This document shows positions 23,493-36,121 of a stretch of 64,000 nt of DNA, in pieces; the first letter of the stretch is position 1, and each line of letters begins with the position of its first letter. Under the pieces are notes generated by a model. That model was not told the DNA's origin. It made no database searches and saw only the letters and a list, made by a program, of their open reading frames with translations. The translations under genes and the position numbers were made by a program. Origin of the DNA: Anaeramoeba ignava (lineage: Eukaryota > Metamonada > Anaeramoebidae); contig JAPDFW010000088.1 of assembly GCA_028826165.1 (NCBI GenBank), forward strand, positions 1 to 64,000. Direction: 5' to 3'.

Positions 23493-26400
23493 ATGGAAAT
23501 TTTTACTTCACAGAAATGGGAGCAAACAAGTCCCATTTCTCAAAACCAAGAAAAATTAGTAAAACAACTTGAAAAGATGAATGATTTATCTTTTCCTTGG
23601 CGAATAATTTCACAAACAGAAACAAATATAAATTCAACTGAAAAAAAAACCGATTTAAAAAAACAAAAACAAAAAATTACAAATTTAAAATCTTTCTTTT
23701 CATGGAACTTGGATTTCAGTGAAGAGCAAGAAGAAGTTAATGATCAAGATGTTAATATTCATTATGACGAGCTTAACAAACAAGAAGCGATTCTTGATTC
23801 TATTCTAGATGATATTAATATAGGGATGGAAAAACTTGTTCAACTTGAAAAAGATCATAAAATAGCAAGTACTAAAACAGAAAAACTGCATCAATTATGC
23901 CAGAATCTTCTTCATGATCAAAACTTACTGACTACTTTTTCAAAATCTATTGATGATAAACTTAAATATTTTAATTCATATCAACCTCTTCTTGCTCGTT
24001 TTCAATCTGGAAATTTAAATATTTTTTCAAAAGATTTTGTTTCTCTTATTGAAGATTTAGATGATTCAATTCAATTTTTTCAAGCCAATGTAGATATTAT
24101 TTAATTTCAAAATAATATTTAATTTCAAAATAATATTTAATTTAAAAATATTATTTAATTTCAAAATAATATTTAATTTCAAAATAATATTTAATTTCAA
24201 AATAATATTTAATTTATAAATAATATTTAATTTATAAATAATATTTAATTTATAAATAATATTTAATTTCAAAATAATATTTAATTTATAAATAATATTT
24301 AATTTATAAATAATATTTAATTTCAAAATAATATTTAATTTCAAAATAATATTTAATTTATAAATAATATTTAATTTATAAATAATATTTAATTTCTAAA
24401 ATAATATTTAATTTCAAAATAATATTTAATTTCAAAATAATATTTAATTTCAAAATAATATTTAATTTAAAAATAATATTTAATTTCAAAATGATATTTA
24501 ATTTATAAATAATATTTAATTTCAAAATAATATTTAATTTCAAAATAATATTTAATTTCAAAAATAATATTTAATTTAAAAATAATATTTAATTTCAAAA
24601 TAATATTTAATTTCAAAAATAATATTTAATTTAAAAATAATATTTAATTTCAAAATAATATTTAATTTCAAAATAATATTTAATTTCAAAATAATATTTA
24701 ATTTCAAAATAATATTTAATTTATAAATAATATTTAATTTCAAAATAATATTTAATTTTAAAAATAATATTTAATTTCTAAATAATATTTAATTTAAAAA
24801 TAATATTTAATTTCAAAATAATATTTAATTTCAAAATAATATTTAATTTCAAAATAATATTTAATTTCAAAATAATATTTAATTTATAAATAATATTTAA
24901 TTTAAAAATAATATTTAATTTAAAAATAATATTTAATTTATAAATAATATTTAATTTATAAATAATATTTAATTTCAAAATAATATTTAATTTCAAAATA
25001 ATATTTAATTTCAAAATAATATTTAATTCCAAAATAATATTTAATTTAAAAATAATATTTAATTTCAAAATAATATTTAATTTATAAATAATATTTAATT
25101 TAAAAATAATATTTAATTTAAAAATAATATTTAATTCCAAAATAATATTTAATTTCAAAATAATATTTAATTTCAAAATAATATTTAATTTCAAAATAAT
25201 ATTTAATTTCAAAATAATATTTAATTTAAAAATAATATTTAATTCCAAAATAATATTTAATTTAAAAAATAATATTTAATTTAAAAATAATATTTAATTT
25301 CAAAATAATATTTAATTTCAAAATAATATTTAATTTCAAAATAATATTTAATTTCAAAATAATATTTAATTTCAAAATAATATTTAATTTCAAAATAATA
25401 TTTAATTTAAAAATAATATTTAATTCCAAAATAATATTTAATTTCAAAATAATATTTAATTTCAAAATAATATTTAATTTAAAAATAATATTTAATCCAA
25501 AATTAATATATTCTCTTCTTTTTGATCTTTTTTAAAGGATACTTTTTTGGAAAGTAACATTTATCTTATTAAATTCAAACAACTTCAAACAAGAGCATTT
25601 ACAATGATTAAGCATCAATTTATCGAAAAAATAAGAATTACAACAGAAAAAATAACTCAATCATTAAATGTAAATTGAAATTAAATTGAAATTAAATTAA
25701 ATTGAAATTAAATTAAATTGAAATTAAATTGAAATTAAAATTAAATTGAATGTAAATTGAAATTAAATTGAAATTAAATTGAAATTAAATTGAAATGTAA
25801 ATTGAAATTAAAATTAAATTGAAAATTGAAATTGAAATTAAATTAAATTGAAATTAAATTAAATTAAATTAAATTGAAATTGAAATTAAATTAAAATGAA
25901 ATTAAATTAAAATTGAAATTAAATTGAAATTAAATTGAAATGAAATTGAAATTAAATTGAAATTAAATTGAAATTGAAATTAAATTGAAATTAAATTAAA
26001 TTAAAATTAAAATTAAATTGAAATTAAATTAAAATGAAATTAAATTAAAATTAAAATTGAAATTGAAATTAAATTGAAATTGAAATTAAATTGAAATTAA
26101 AAATTTAAATTGAAATTAAATTGAAATTAAATTGAAATTAAAATTAAAATTGAAATTAAATTGAAATTGAAATTGAAATTAAATTAAAATTAAAATTAAA
26201 TTGAAATTGAAATTAAATTGAAATTAAAATTAAATTAAATTGAAATGTAAATTAAAATTAAAATTAAAATTAAATTGAAATTAAAAATTAAATTGAAATT
26301 AAATTGAAATTAAATTGAAATTAAATTGAAATTAAAATTAAATTGAAATGTAAATTAAATTGAAATTGAAATTAAAATTAAAATTAAATGAATCAAAAGG

Positions 26401-28575
26401 AATTTTCACAACTTGGAGAAACATCAATAATGAAATCTTCAGAAATTTCTCTTTTTTATGCAAATTATAAAACTTTTGCTTCTTCATTTAAAGAACTTTT
26501 TATTCAGTTTGATAAAAGATCTAACAACATTGAAAGCTCAAATATTTATAACGATTGCAAAAACTTTTTCACAAATTCAAGATTAAATTTACTTTTTGAT
26601 CCAATTAACAAACACTTTAAAAAAATCAAAGTATCTCTTGATCTTGTTGATTTTGTAAGTCTAAAAATTTTATTTCCAAAATTTTCAATTTAAGAATTAA
26701 AAAATTAATTTTTTGTTTTTAAGACAAGATTTGTTTCTGAAGAAATTATATTAATAAGCCGAAGAGAATATGAACTTTATCATCAATTCTTCCCTAATTT
26801 TTCTCATCTTGAATTTTCTAAACAAATCATAAATGAAAATCAACAAAATTCAAATGATCCAAATGATAATAACAAAAATGATTCTGAAAACAAGAAAAAC
26901 AATCAATCAGAAAATCAAGATCAAAACCAACAAAAAACACACAATCAAGAACAGACAGATTATCAAATTGATGAATTGGTTAAAAATATAGGGAATATTG
27001 GGTATGATTTATTGCGTACAGATGTATTACAAACAAGAGAAATTATTAAACTTTCCAATTTAATCAATTTAATTCGACAAGAAATCAAGCCACAAATTTT
27101 TCAGAAAGAGAAATATCTACAAATACTTTGGGGAATTTTTGACAGTCTTGTTGAGGATGCACAAGAGCGACTTGTTTTCCAAGCTCAGCTTCTTATTTAT
27201 AATAAAATTGCAGGATTTTCTTTTAATGCGGAACAAATTATGAATTTCATTGAGACTCAAATTGAAAAAAAAAGCTCAACTAACACAGAACCGACAAAGG
27301 ATAGTAATGAAAATTTAACCAAACAAGAAATACAAAGCTGGTATCCTTCCGTTCGTTGGTCTTTGTCGGTTCTTGCTCGGACACACAAGTTAGTTGATCA
27401 AACAATTTTTCAAGCTCTTTCTCAAGAAACTTTACTTTTATGTGAACACTCGCTTGTTCAAGCCTCAAAAACTATTCTTCACTACAAGAAATTTCCTAAT
27501 CCTCTTGAGGCAAATTTTTTTTCGTTACTCTTCTTACTTAGAAATCTTCATATTCTTGTTAGAGAAATGTCTCGTTTTGGAGATATTTATTTTGATAAAC
27601 AATCAATTGCTGATTATTCTTCTTTTGGTACAAAAATTCAACAAAATAATCCTGCTAATCATTCTTTATCCCCCTTTCTTGACCCTAAAAAGTTTATTTT
27701 GGAATTGATTCAAATTAATAATGATAATGATGATAATAATTCTATTCATTCTAAAGTTTTAATGAAAAATGAACTCGGAAAAAAAATTAATGCAATTCAA
27801 CAAGAATTAATATGGATTATAGTTAATGATTCTGCAAATTCTTTGTTAATTCTATTAGATCGTTTGAAAAATGAAAATAAAAATGAAAATCAAATTGAAA
27901 ATGAAAATCAAAATTGAAAATCAAATTGAAAATGAAAATCAAAATGAAAATCAAATTGAAAATCAAATTGAAAATCAAATTGAAAATCAAAATCAAATTG
28001 AAAATCAAATTGAAAATCAAAATCAAATTGAAAATCAAAATCAAATTCAAAATCAAAATCAAATTGAAAATCAAAATGAAAATCAAAATCAAAATCAAAA
28101 TCAAAATCAAATTGAAAATGAAAATCAAATTGAAAATCAAAATCAAAATCAAAATCAAAATCAAAATCAAAATCAAAATCAAAATCAAAATCAAAATCAA
28201 AATCAAAATCAAAATCAAAATCAAAATCAAAATCAAATTGAAAATCAAATTCAAAATCAAAATCAAAATCAAAATCAAAATCAAAATCAAAATCAAAATC
28301 AAAATATTCAACTTCTTTCAGAAATTTCTCATGTAATTGAAGAAACTTCTCATAATTTTACAAAAATTTTAATTCCTAGACTTTCTCGTGTTCTTCTTCA
28401 TGTTAAAAAAGAACTTATTGTTGATCAAGTTTTAATAAATATTTCTTCTTTTCTTTCAAAACTTAAAGAAATAATCCAAAATAATATTTCATCAAAAGGA
28501 GAAGAAAAAATTAAATTATATGAAAAGATTCAAAAACTTCAAAATCTTTTAACAAATTTTAACAAAATGAATTAA
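23493..28575 (+). CDS. COG3: Conserved oligomeric Golgi complex subunit 3
   Basis: Four exons: 23493-24089, 25538-25669, 26400-26654 and 26724-28575. All introns are phase 0 with GT-AG ends, and the exon lengths keep frame. Recognised by the COG3/Sec34 blocks: TEKLHQLCQNLL with LKYFNSYQPL, then SNIYLIKFKQLQTRAFTMI across the first splice, YELYHQFFPNF, LVEDAQERLVFQAQLLIYNKI, and SWYPSVRWSLSVLARTHKLVD with FQALSQETLLLC. COG tethers retrograde vesicles at the Golgi. A Glu/Asn/Gln tract of about 145 residues interrupts the C-terminal part, and inside it (about 27905-27917) one extra A puts a TGA in frame; no GT-AG pair can remove it, so it is a one-base indel in the repeat (error or mutation). 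The C-terminal helices resume in the shifted frame to TAA at 28575. Predicted length is about 944 residues. Confidence 0.9.
24100..25500 (+). repeat. Intronic 18-bp tandem repeat in COG3 intron 1
   Basis: About 78 copies of ATTTAATTTCAAAATAAT with C/T/A variants, filling the 1,448-bp intron 24090-25537. The sense strand of the array contains practically no AG dinucleotide. Confidence 0.95.
25670..26399 (+). repeat. Intronic AAATTGAAATT repeats in COG3 intron 2
   Basis: Irregular AAATTAAATTG/AAATTGAAATT units (period about 6-12) filling the whole 730-bp intron between GTAAAT and the acceptor CAAAAG. No AG visible on the sense strand before the acceptor. Confidence 0.9.
27870..28305 (+). repeat. 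Coding AATCAA/ATTGAA repeat in COG3
   Basis: Hexamer-based repeat translated as Asn-Gln and Ile-Glu-Asn-Gln. It contains the one-base shift noted for COG3. Confidence 0.9.
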
Positions 28576-28857
28576 TTAAATATTTTTTTATTATTTTTAA
28601 TATTTTTCGTTATTTTTTTTTTTAACGATTCAAAAAAAAAAAGAAAAAGAAAATTTTTAAAAAGCAAATAAATTTTAAAAAATATCAATTTAATTAATTT
28701 TGACCGTTAGATTTAATTCCTTTAATAATAACTAAAAAATTTTTTTTTTTCTTTTTATTATTTTTCTTTTTCTTTTTTTCTTTTTTTCTTTTTATTAAAT
28801 TTTTTATTAATTTTCAATTAAATCAAAACATAAAAATAAATATTAATATTAATATTA

Positions 28858-30823
28858 ATGACAACAACAGATTCTTGGGTTGATGATGATTTTGAATTTG
28901 ATGCTCCTATGTTTGTTGATTTTAAACAAATGAGTTCAAATGATCCAACTGTTGATAATTGGTTTGAAAATTTCCAAAATGAAAAAACACCAGAAAAAAA
29001 GAAAAATCCTTCACAAAAAACAAATCTAACACAACAAAAAAATCAATCGCATATAAAGAAACAAAAGGTGAAAAATTCTCATTTTCCAAAAAATCCACTT
29101 TTGACTCCCAAAAGTTAAATCAAATAAAAGGATTAATTCTTCATCAATTAAATCAAGAAATGAAACAATTAATGGTTATCAAAAAAATCAACAAGAAATC
29201 AATAAATCTCAATTCAAATCAAATTCCAAAAGAAAACCTATTCTGAAAAGATTGACTAAAAAAAATGATAAAAATATTAATGATGATAATCAAAGAAAAA
29301 AACCAAATCTTCATCAATTTCTCCAACGAAATTGTCCTTTTTTTCAAATTCCAGATTCTGATTCTTCAAAAAATAATCAAAAAAAGGAAAATAAGCCTAA
29401 AATCAATAATCAATTAAAAACTAAACCCTTATTAAAAAAAAACACAACAAATAACAATTTGAATAAAAAAAGTTCAATTAAACCAAGTAGAAAAACCAAT
29501 CAAACAAAACAACCATTTAATAATAAATCATTAATGAGAAGAATATCAGTAAATCAAAATCAAAATCAAAATGAAAATCAAAATGAAAATCAAAATGAAA
29601 ATAAAGAAAATATACTTAAACCAAGTAGAAAAACCAATCAAACAAAACTACCATTTAATAATAAATCATTAATGAGAAGAATATCAGTAAATCAAAATGA
29701 AAATTCAAATGAAAATGAATCAAAATCAAACAGAATAATAAATCAATCCAAATTTTCAAGTTCAATTAAACCAAAAAAAAAGGAGTCAATTAATCTCTCA
29801 CAACAAATTAAACCAAGTAGAAAAACCAATCAAACAAAACATCCATTTAATAATAAATCATTAATGAGAAGAATATCAGTAAATCAAAATCAAAATCAAA
29901 ATGAAAATTCAAATGAAAATCAAAATGAAAATAAAGAAAATATACTTAAACCAAGTAAAAAAACCAATCAAACAAAACTTCCATTTAATAATAAATCATT
30001 AATGAGAAGAATATCAGTAAATCAAAATGAAAATTCAAATGAAAATGAATCAAAATCAAACAGAATAACAAATCAATCCAAATTTTCAAGTTCAATTAAA
30101 CCAAAATCAAACAAATCAAACAGAATAACAAATCAATCCAAATTTTCAAGTTCAATTAAACCAAGTAGAAAAACCAATCAAACAAAACTTCCATTTAATA
30201 ATAAATCATTAATGAGAAGAATATCAGTAAATCAAAATGAAAATTCAAATGAAAATCAAAATGAAAATCAAAATGAAAATAAAGAAAATATACTTAAACC
30301 AAGTAAAAAAACCAATCAAACAAAACTACCATTTAATAATAAATCAATCCAAATTGAGAAGAATAAACCAAGTAAAAAAAAAATCAAAAATTCAAATGAA
30401 AATGAATCAAAATCAAACAGAATAACAAATCAATCCAAATTTTCAAGTTCAATTAAACCAAAATCAAATAAATCAAACAGAATAACAAATCAATCCAAAT
30501 TTTCAAGTTCAATTAAACCAAGTAAAAAAACCAATCAAACAAAACAACCATTTAATAATAAATCATTAATGAGAAGAATATCAGTAAATCAAAATGAAAA
30601 TTCAAATGAAAATGAATCAAAATCAAACAGAATAACAAATCAATCCAAATTTTCAAGTTCAATTAAACCAAATCGCAAAAATCAATCTAAATTAAAAAAG
30701 AAAAATCAAAATGAAAATGAAAAAGAGAAAGAAGAAGAGAAAGAACAAAACTTTACACCCAGTTTACAAGAGTTGATTCAAAGATTAACACAAATTGAAA
30801 AAAAAAGAAATCCACTTTTTTAA
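28858..30823 (+). CDS. TPX2-like N-terminus with array of RRISV phosphosite repeats
   Basis: The first 50 residues resemble the Aurora-A-binding start of TPX2: EFDAPMFVDFKQM, like YSYDAPSDFINF, then VDNWFENFQNEK, like NIDSWFEEKANLE. After this comes a very basic, low-complexity protein (about 600 residues) with a repeated block KTNQTKLPFNNKSLMRRISV; six blocks keep RRISV and one is degenerate. It alternates with RITNQSKFSSSIKP and NENQN spacers. The end is a short helical segment (SLQELIQRLTQIEKKR). TPX2 activates Aurora A on spindle microtubules; no TPX2 C-terminal domain is recognisable, so homology is tentative. The first frame stops at 29118; an 82-bp GT-AG intron 29114-29195 (phase 1), the same size as other introns here, rejoins the frame. 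The alternative is loss of one A at 29110-29113. Confidence 0.6.
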
Positions 30824-31001
30824 AAATAAATAATAAGATAAAAGATTATTTGATTAAAATTTGTTTTTGTTTTTTTTTTAAAATGAACCCTTTTTTTTTA
30901 ATTTCTTTTTTATTAATAAAAACTAAAAAATAAATTTTTGAAAATTTCATTTTTAATTTTTCATTTTTCTTTTTTTCTTTTTTCTTTTTTTAATTTTAAA
31001 A

Positions 31002-32713
31002 ATGAATCCACAAAAAAACTTACTTGAACAAAATTTAGAAGAAATTTTACAAAACGGAAAATTTCATGATGTGATTCTTTGTGTAGGAGAAACACGAAAG
31101 CAATATCGAGCGCATAAATTAATACTAGCAATAAACTCTATGTATTGGAAAAGAATGTTTTATGGGGCATCATGGAAAGAGGTGACCTCAAAAACGATTC
31201 CCGAAATTGAAGTCCCTAATATCGATCCGTTTTTTTTTGAAAAAATATTATTATATGTTTACACTCGCAAAATCGAGTTTCCAAATTTCGATGAGATGAT
31301 TAATATACTTAAAGCTGCTGATTTCTTACTCATAAATGACTTGAAAGATGATTGCGAAAAAATTCTACTTGAAAGTCTTAATGAAGAAAATGTCATTTCT
31401 TTAATTGGATATTCTCTACTTTATAAACTTGACAACCTATTACAAAATGCCAACCGTCTCGTACAAAACTCAATGGAAATATTCAACGATTCTTCTTTAC
31501 TTGTTGGATTTCCAATTGCTGTTGTCGAATATATACTTTCTCTGCAAAATATAAAGTGTTCTGAAATTGATGTTTTTAAATGTTTTCATCAATGGTATTT
31601 GGATTCTACAACCATTTCAGATCATGAAATCCAGCATCTTCTTACTCTCATTAACTTAGAGATCATGAATTTTTCAGAATTGGATGATGTTCTTAAATCT
31701 GGTTTGGTTTCAATGGAAAAAATTGATTTACTTAAAAAGGAATTTAGTTTAGATGATAAAAAAAAGAATTGGGAAAAAATGTCCCGAAGAAAATCAAGGT
31801 TTATTCCTGAAAACAAGGTGTGTTCATTGATTAAATGCTTTTCAACATAATTAATATTTTTTTAAAAATCAAAAAATCAAAAAATCAAAAAATCAAAAAA
31901 TCAAAAAATCAAAAAATCAAAAACATTTCAAAAATATTTACTTTCAAAATTATTCTTTTTCTATTAAAATAATAAAAACACATCTTATGTCTTAAACATT
32001 CAATTTATGATTCTAAATGACTATACTAATTGGGGAATTAAAAATCAATACAGATCAAAGTATTAATAACTGCAGCAGATGACAATACAACATTCAAGAA
32101 CAACATAACCGAATACGTAAAGAGTCATGGAATTGAGAATGCCGAATTGATAGACGCGCGGTACAACCTCCCAACGCTTGAAGAGATGCTAGAATACGAT
32201 GTGATTTTTACATACTCAAGATTTAGTGCATATTTGGACCCAGTTGAGTGGGGAAATCGGCTTGCGGATTATGTTGAGCGTGGCGGAAATATTGTGATGT
32301 CAACCCGGAATTCTCTTCGTTCTGATGCGTCTTATTTTATTGAGGGAAGAATAATCGATGAAAATTTTCTATCCTTAACAAAAGGTCCAAATATTACACA
32401 TCAACATTCTGTTCTTGGAAAGTATGAAGCTGATCATCCTCTCATGGAAAATGTCAAGTCTTTTGATGGCGGAACAGGTTCTTTTCATATTGATGGAAAT
32501 TTGACTGAAGGTGCTCGTTGTGTTGCTTACTGGAATAACGGTAGACCTCTTATTACTTTTAAAAGAAAATTACCTCGTTTTGGAATGGTTGTTGTTATGA
32601 ATATGTTCCCTGTTTCTTTCAAGGTTGCCCATGATTGTTGGGTTACAAGTACTGATGGTGATTGGTTGATTTCAAATGCTCTTTTTTTTGCTGTTAATTC
32701 TCATTTTCTTTAA
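31002..32713 (+). CDS. BTB-BACK protein fused to a GATase1-like domain
   Basis: Two exons: 31002-31817 (272 codons) and 32054-32713, phase 0, giving 491 residues. Exon 1: BTB (about 20-130; GKFHDVILCVGE, YRAHKLILAINSMYWKRMF, LLYVYTRKIEF) and BACK (about 135-245; SLIGYSLLYKL, FKCFHQWYL). Exon 2 begins with KVLITAADDNTTF and looks like a class I glutamine-amidotransferase/ThuA-type flavodoxin-like fold: YDVIFTYS, WGNRLADYVERGGNIVMS, YEADHPLMENVKSF. No Cys-His-Glu triad is obvious, so it may be a binding rather than catalytic domain. The intron coincides with the domain boundary. Exon 2 is clearly GC-richer for its first 300 bases than its surroundings. Confidence 0.75.
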
Positions 32714-34571
32714 AAAGAAAAGAAAAGAAAAAATTTTTTTTTGTTCCACTTTTTTTTTTTCTAAAGAAATTGTTGAATCAAATTTTATATTTTGATTTTT
32801 ACATTAAATATTGAATTAAATTAAATACTGAATTAAATTAAATATTGAATATTGAATATTAAATTAAATATTGAATTGAATATTGAATTAAATATTGAAT
32901 TGAATATTGAATTGAATATTAAATATTGAATTGAATATTAAATATTGAATATTAAATTAAATTGAATATTGAATTGAATATTAAATATTAAATATTAAAT
33001 ATTGAATTGAATATTAAATTAAATATTAAATATTAAATATTGAATATTGAATATTGAATATTGAATGAATATTGATATTAAGATTGAATATTGAATTAAA
33101 TATTAAATATTAAATATTGAATATTGAATTGAATATTGAATATTGAATTGAATATTAAATTAAATATTGAAATATTAAATATTGAATTGAATATTAAATA
33201 TTGAAATTGAATATTAAATATTGAATCTGAATATTGAATTAAATGAATTGAATATTGAAATTAAATATCTATTGAATATTGAATATTAAAAAAATTAAAA
33301 TATTGAATATTGAATTGAATATTGAAATTGAATATTGAATATTGAAATTGAATATTGAATATTGAAATATGAATATTGAAATGAAATTCGAAAATATGGA
33401 AAATATTGGTGAATATGAAAATTGAATGAATATTGAATAAATATTAAATATGAATAAAAATTGAATTGAAAATAATAAAATTAAATATTGAATTGAATGA
33501 ATCGAATGAATATTGAATATTGAAATTTAAATATAAATATGAATATTGGTAAATCAAATAAATATTGAAATCAAAATTGAAATACAAAATGAATATTGAA
33601 ATATTAAATTAAAATTGAATTGAATAAAAATAAATTGAAAAATCGAAATTGAAATGAAAATGAAAAATTGAATATTGAATTGAATATTGAAATGAATAAC
33701 AAAATATTGAATTATGAAATTGAAATTAATATTAAATATTGAATATTGAAATTGAATATTGAATATTGAATACAAATATTTGAATATTGAATATTGAATA
33801 TTGAATTGAATATTGGTGAATATCGAATATTGAATATTGAAATTGAATATTGAATATTGAATGGAATTGAATGAAATTGAATATTAAAATGAATAAATAT
33901 TGAATATTGAAATAAATATTGAAAATTAAATACGGGAATTGGGAAATTGAATATGAATAAATGAATTGAATGAAATTATTGAATGAATTAAATTAAATAT
34001 TGAATATTAAATATTGAATATTAAATATTGAATATTGGAATTGAATATTAAAATTAAATATTGAATTGAATATTGAATTGGGCCTTTCTTAATAAAATTA
34101 AAATTTAAATATTGAATTGAATATTGAATGAATATTAAATTAAATATTGAATATTAAATATTATTGAATATTGAATTAAATATTATATTGAATTGAATAT
34201 TGAATATTGAATTGAATATTAAATATTGAATTGAATATTGAATTGAATATTGAATTAAATATTAAATATTGAATATTGAATATTAAATTAAATATTGAAT
34301 ATTGAATTGAATATTAAATATTGAATATTGAATTGAATATTGAATATTGAATATTGAATTGAATATTGAATTGAATATTGAATTGAATATTGAATATTGA
34401 ATATTGAATATTGAATATTGAATTGAATATTGAATTAAATATTGAATTAAATATTGAATTAAATATTGAATTAATTTTATATGATCATTTGTTTATTTCT
34501 TTTTATGTTGAGTTTATTTATTTTTTTTTGATACCATAAGACCCCCTTAATTAACAAAAAAAAAGGGAGAT
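32714..34571. repeat. Intergenic ATTGAATATTGAATATTAAAT repeat array
   Basis: About 1.7 kb (32800-34480) of short units built from TATTGAAT, TATTAAAT and AATTGAAT, irregular in the centre (33240-34080), cleaner at both ends. The same family of unit recurs in a SEC20 intron at 41640-42005. No gene. Confidence 0.9.
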
Positions 34572-34880
34572 TTGATGGGAAATTGGACACCTAAAAGAAA
34601 AAAATTGGGTTTCATTTTTTTCATTTCTATCTTTTTATTTTATCCTTTGTTTTATTATTATAATTATTATAATTATTTTTATTTTTTATTCTTTAAATTG
34701 ATCACATCAAAACGAAAATTAAATTCAAATTCAAATTCAAATTCCAAAACCAAATCAAGTTCAAGGTCTAATCCAAAACTAAAATCAAATCCAAAGACTA
34801 ATCCAAAATCAAAATCAATTGAATCAAATTCAAAATTAATTGAAATACAATTAACACTTTCTAAATTTAAAGGTTTGTAG
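34572..34880 (+). CDS. Small hypothetical ORF, weak
   Basis: 102 codons: a short start (MGNWTPKRKKLG), one strongly hydrophobic Phe/Tyr-rich segment that could span a membrane, and a Ser/Asn/Lys low-complexity tail. The hydrophobic segment is encoded by T-rich DNA and may be an intron instead (GTTTCA at 34606). No homology recognised and no downstream exons found in the repeats that follow. It may be a fragment or chance. Confidence 0.2.
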   Translation: MMGNWTPKRKKLGFIFFISIFLFYPLFYYYNYYNYFYFLFFKLITSKRKLNSNSNSNSKTKSSSRSNPKLKSNPKTNPKSKSIESNSKLIEIQLTLSKFKGL

Positions 34881-36121
34881 TGTTTTTTTTAAATAAAATA
34901 AAAATAAAAGATCAAATACAAGAGAAAAAAAAATTTTTTTGCCTTACAAAAATTAAAATTAAAATTAAAATTAAAATTAAAATTAAAATTCAATTCAAAT
35001 TAAAATTAAAATTCAATTCAATTCAAATTAAAATTCAAATTAAAATCAAAATTCCAATTAATTAAAATCAAAATTAAAATTAAAATAAAAATTAAAAATA
35101 AAAATTAAAATTAAAATTCAAATTAAAATTAAAATTAAAATTAAAATTAAAATTAAAATCAAAATTAAAATTAAAATCAAAATCAAAATTAAAATTAAAA
35201 TTAAAATTAAAATTAAAATCAAAATCAAAATTAAAATTAAAATTAAAATTAAAATTGATTAAAATTAAAATTGAAATAATCAAAATTAATTTAAAGGGGT
35301 TAATTTTATTTAATTTAAAATTTAATTAAAATTAAAATTCCAATTAAAATCAAAATTCCAATTAAAATTAAAATTCAAATTAAAATTAAAATTAAAATTA
35401 AAATTGATTAAAATTAAAAATTGAAATAATTAAAATTAATTTAAAATTTAATTAAAATTTAATTAAAATTTAATTTAAAATTTAATTGGAATTAAATTGG
35501 AATTTTCCTTTGATCAAAATAATAAAAATTTAATTAAAATAATAATAAAAATAACTCTAAATAAAATTACTCATATGGTGACTCAGATCAATTATTAATT
35601 AAATTATAGAAATAAAATCTATAAAAATTGGAAATCTATAAAAAGAGAAAAAAAAAAATTTTAAAAAGAAAACGTGGCAAAAAATTAAAAAAAAAATAAA
35701 CCCTTTGAAAAAGAATTTTGTTAACAATAAATCAATAGATTATCTTACAAATTAATTAAAAAAATAAAAACAATCCCTTTTATAATAATAATAATATTTA
35801 ATAAGAATATTTTAATTTTAATTTTAATTTTAATTTTAAAATATTAAATTTTGATCAAAGCTTTTTTTTTAAATACGTGTAATTAAATTTTTGTTTTTTT
35901 CTATTTGGCAAAATAATTCAAATTTAAAAAAAATTAATTAAAATTACAATTAAAATTAAAATTTTTAATTATTATTATTTAAAAAAGAAAAGAAAAAAAA
36001 TTTTTTTTTTAGATCAATGAAGGGTTAAAAATCCAAAAATTCAAAAAAAACAAAAATCAATTTTATTTTCGTTTTTTTTTAAAATTTGTTTTAATTTTTT
36101 TAATTCAAACAAAAAATAATA
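34881..36121. other. Gene-free repeats and AT-rich spacer
   Basis: 34950-35480 is AAATTAAAATTC/AAAATC hexamer-based repeat. 35480-36000 is unique AT-rich DNA without recognisable motifs. A run of A8 followed by T10 at 35993-36010 lies 110 bases upstream of the next start codon. Confidence 0.7.

Noticed and set aside
24066-25465. Minus-strand frames reading KLNIIL repeats
   Set aside because: They are the antisense of the COG3 intron array; an 18-bp unit is open in any frame without stops and has no gene context.
24100-25500. CRISPR-like regular array
   Set aside because: Contiguous tandem repeat with no spacers, inside a eukaryotic intron.
28858-29260. Frameshift between the two parts of the TPX2-like gene
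   Set aside because: An 82-bp phase-1 GT-AG intron (29114-29195) restores the frame; kept only as the alternative.
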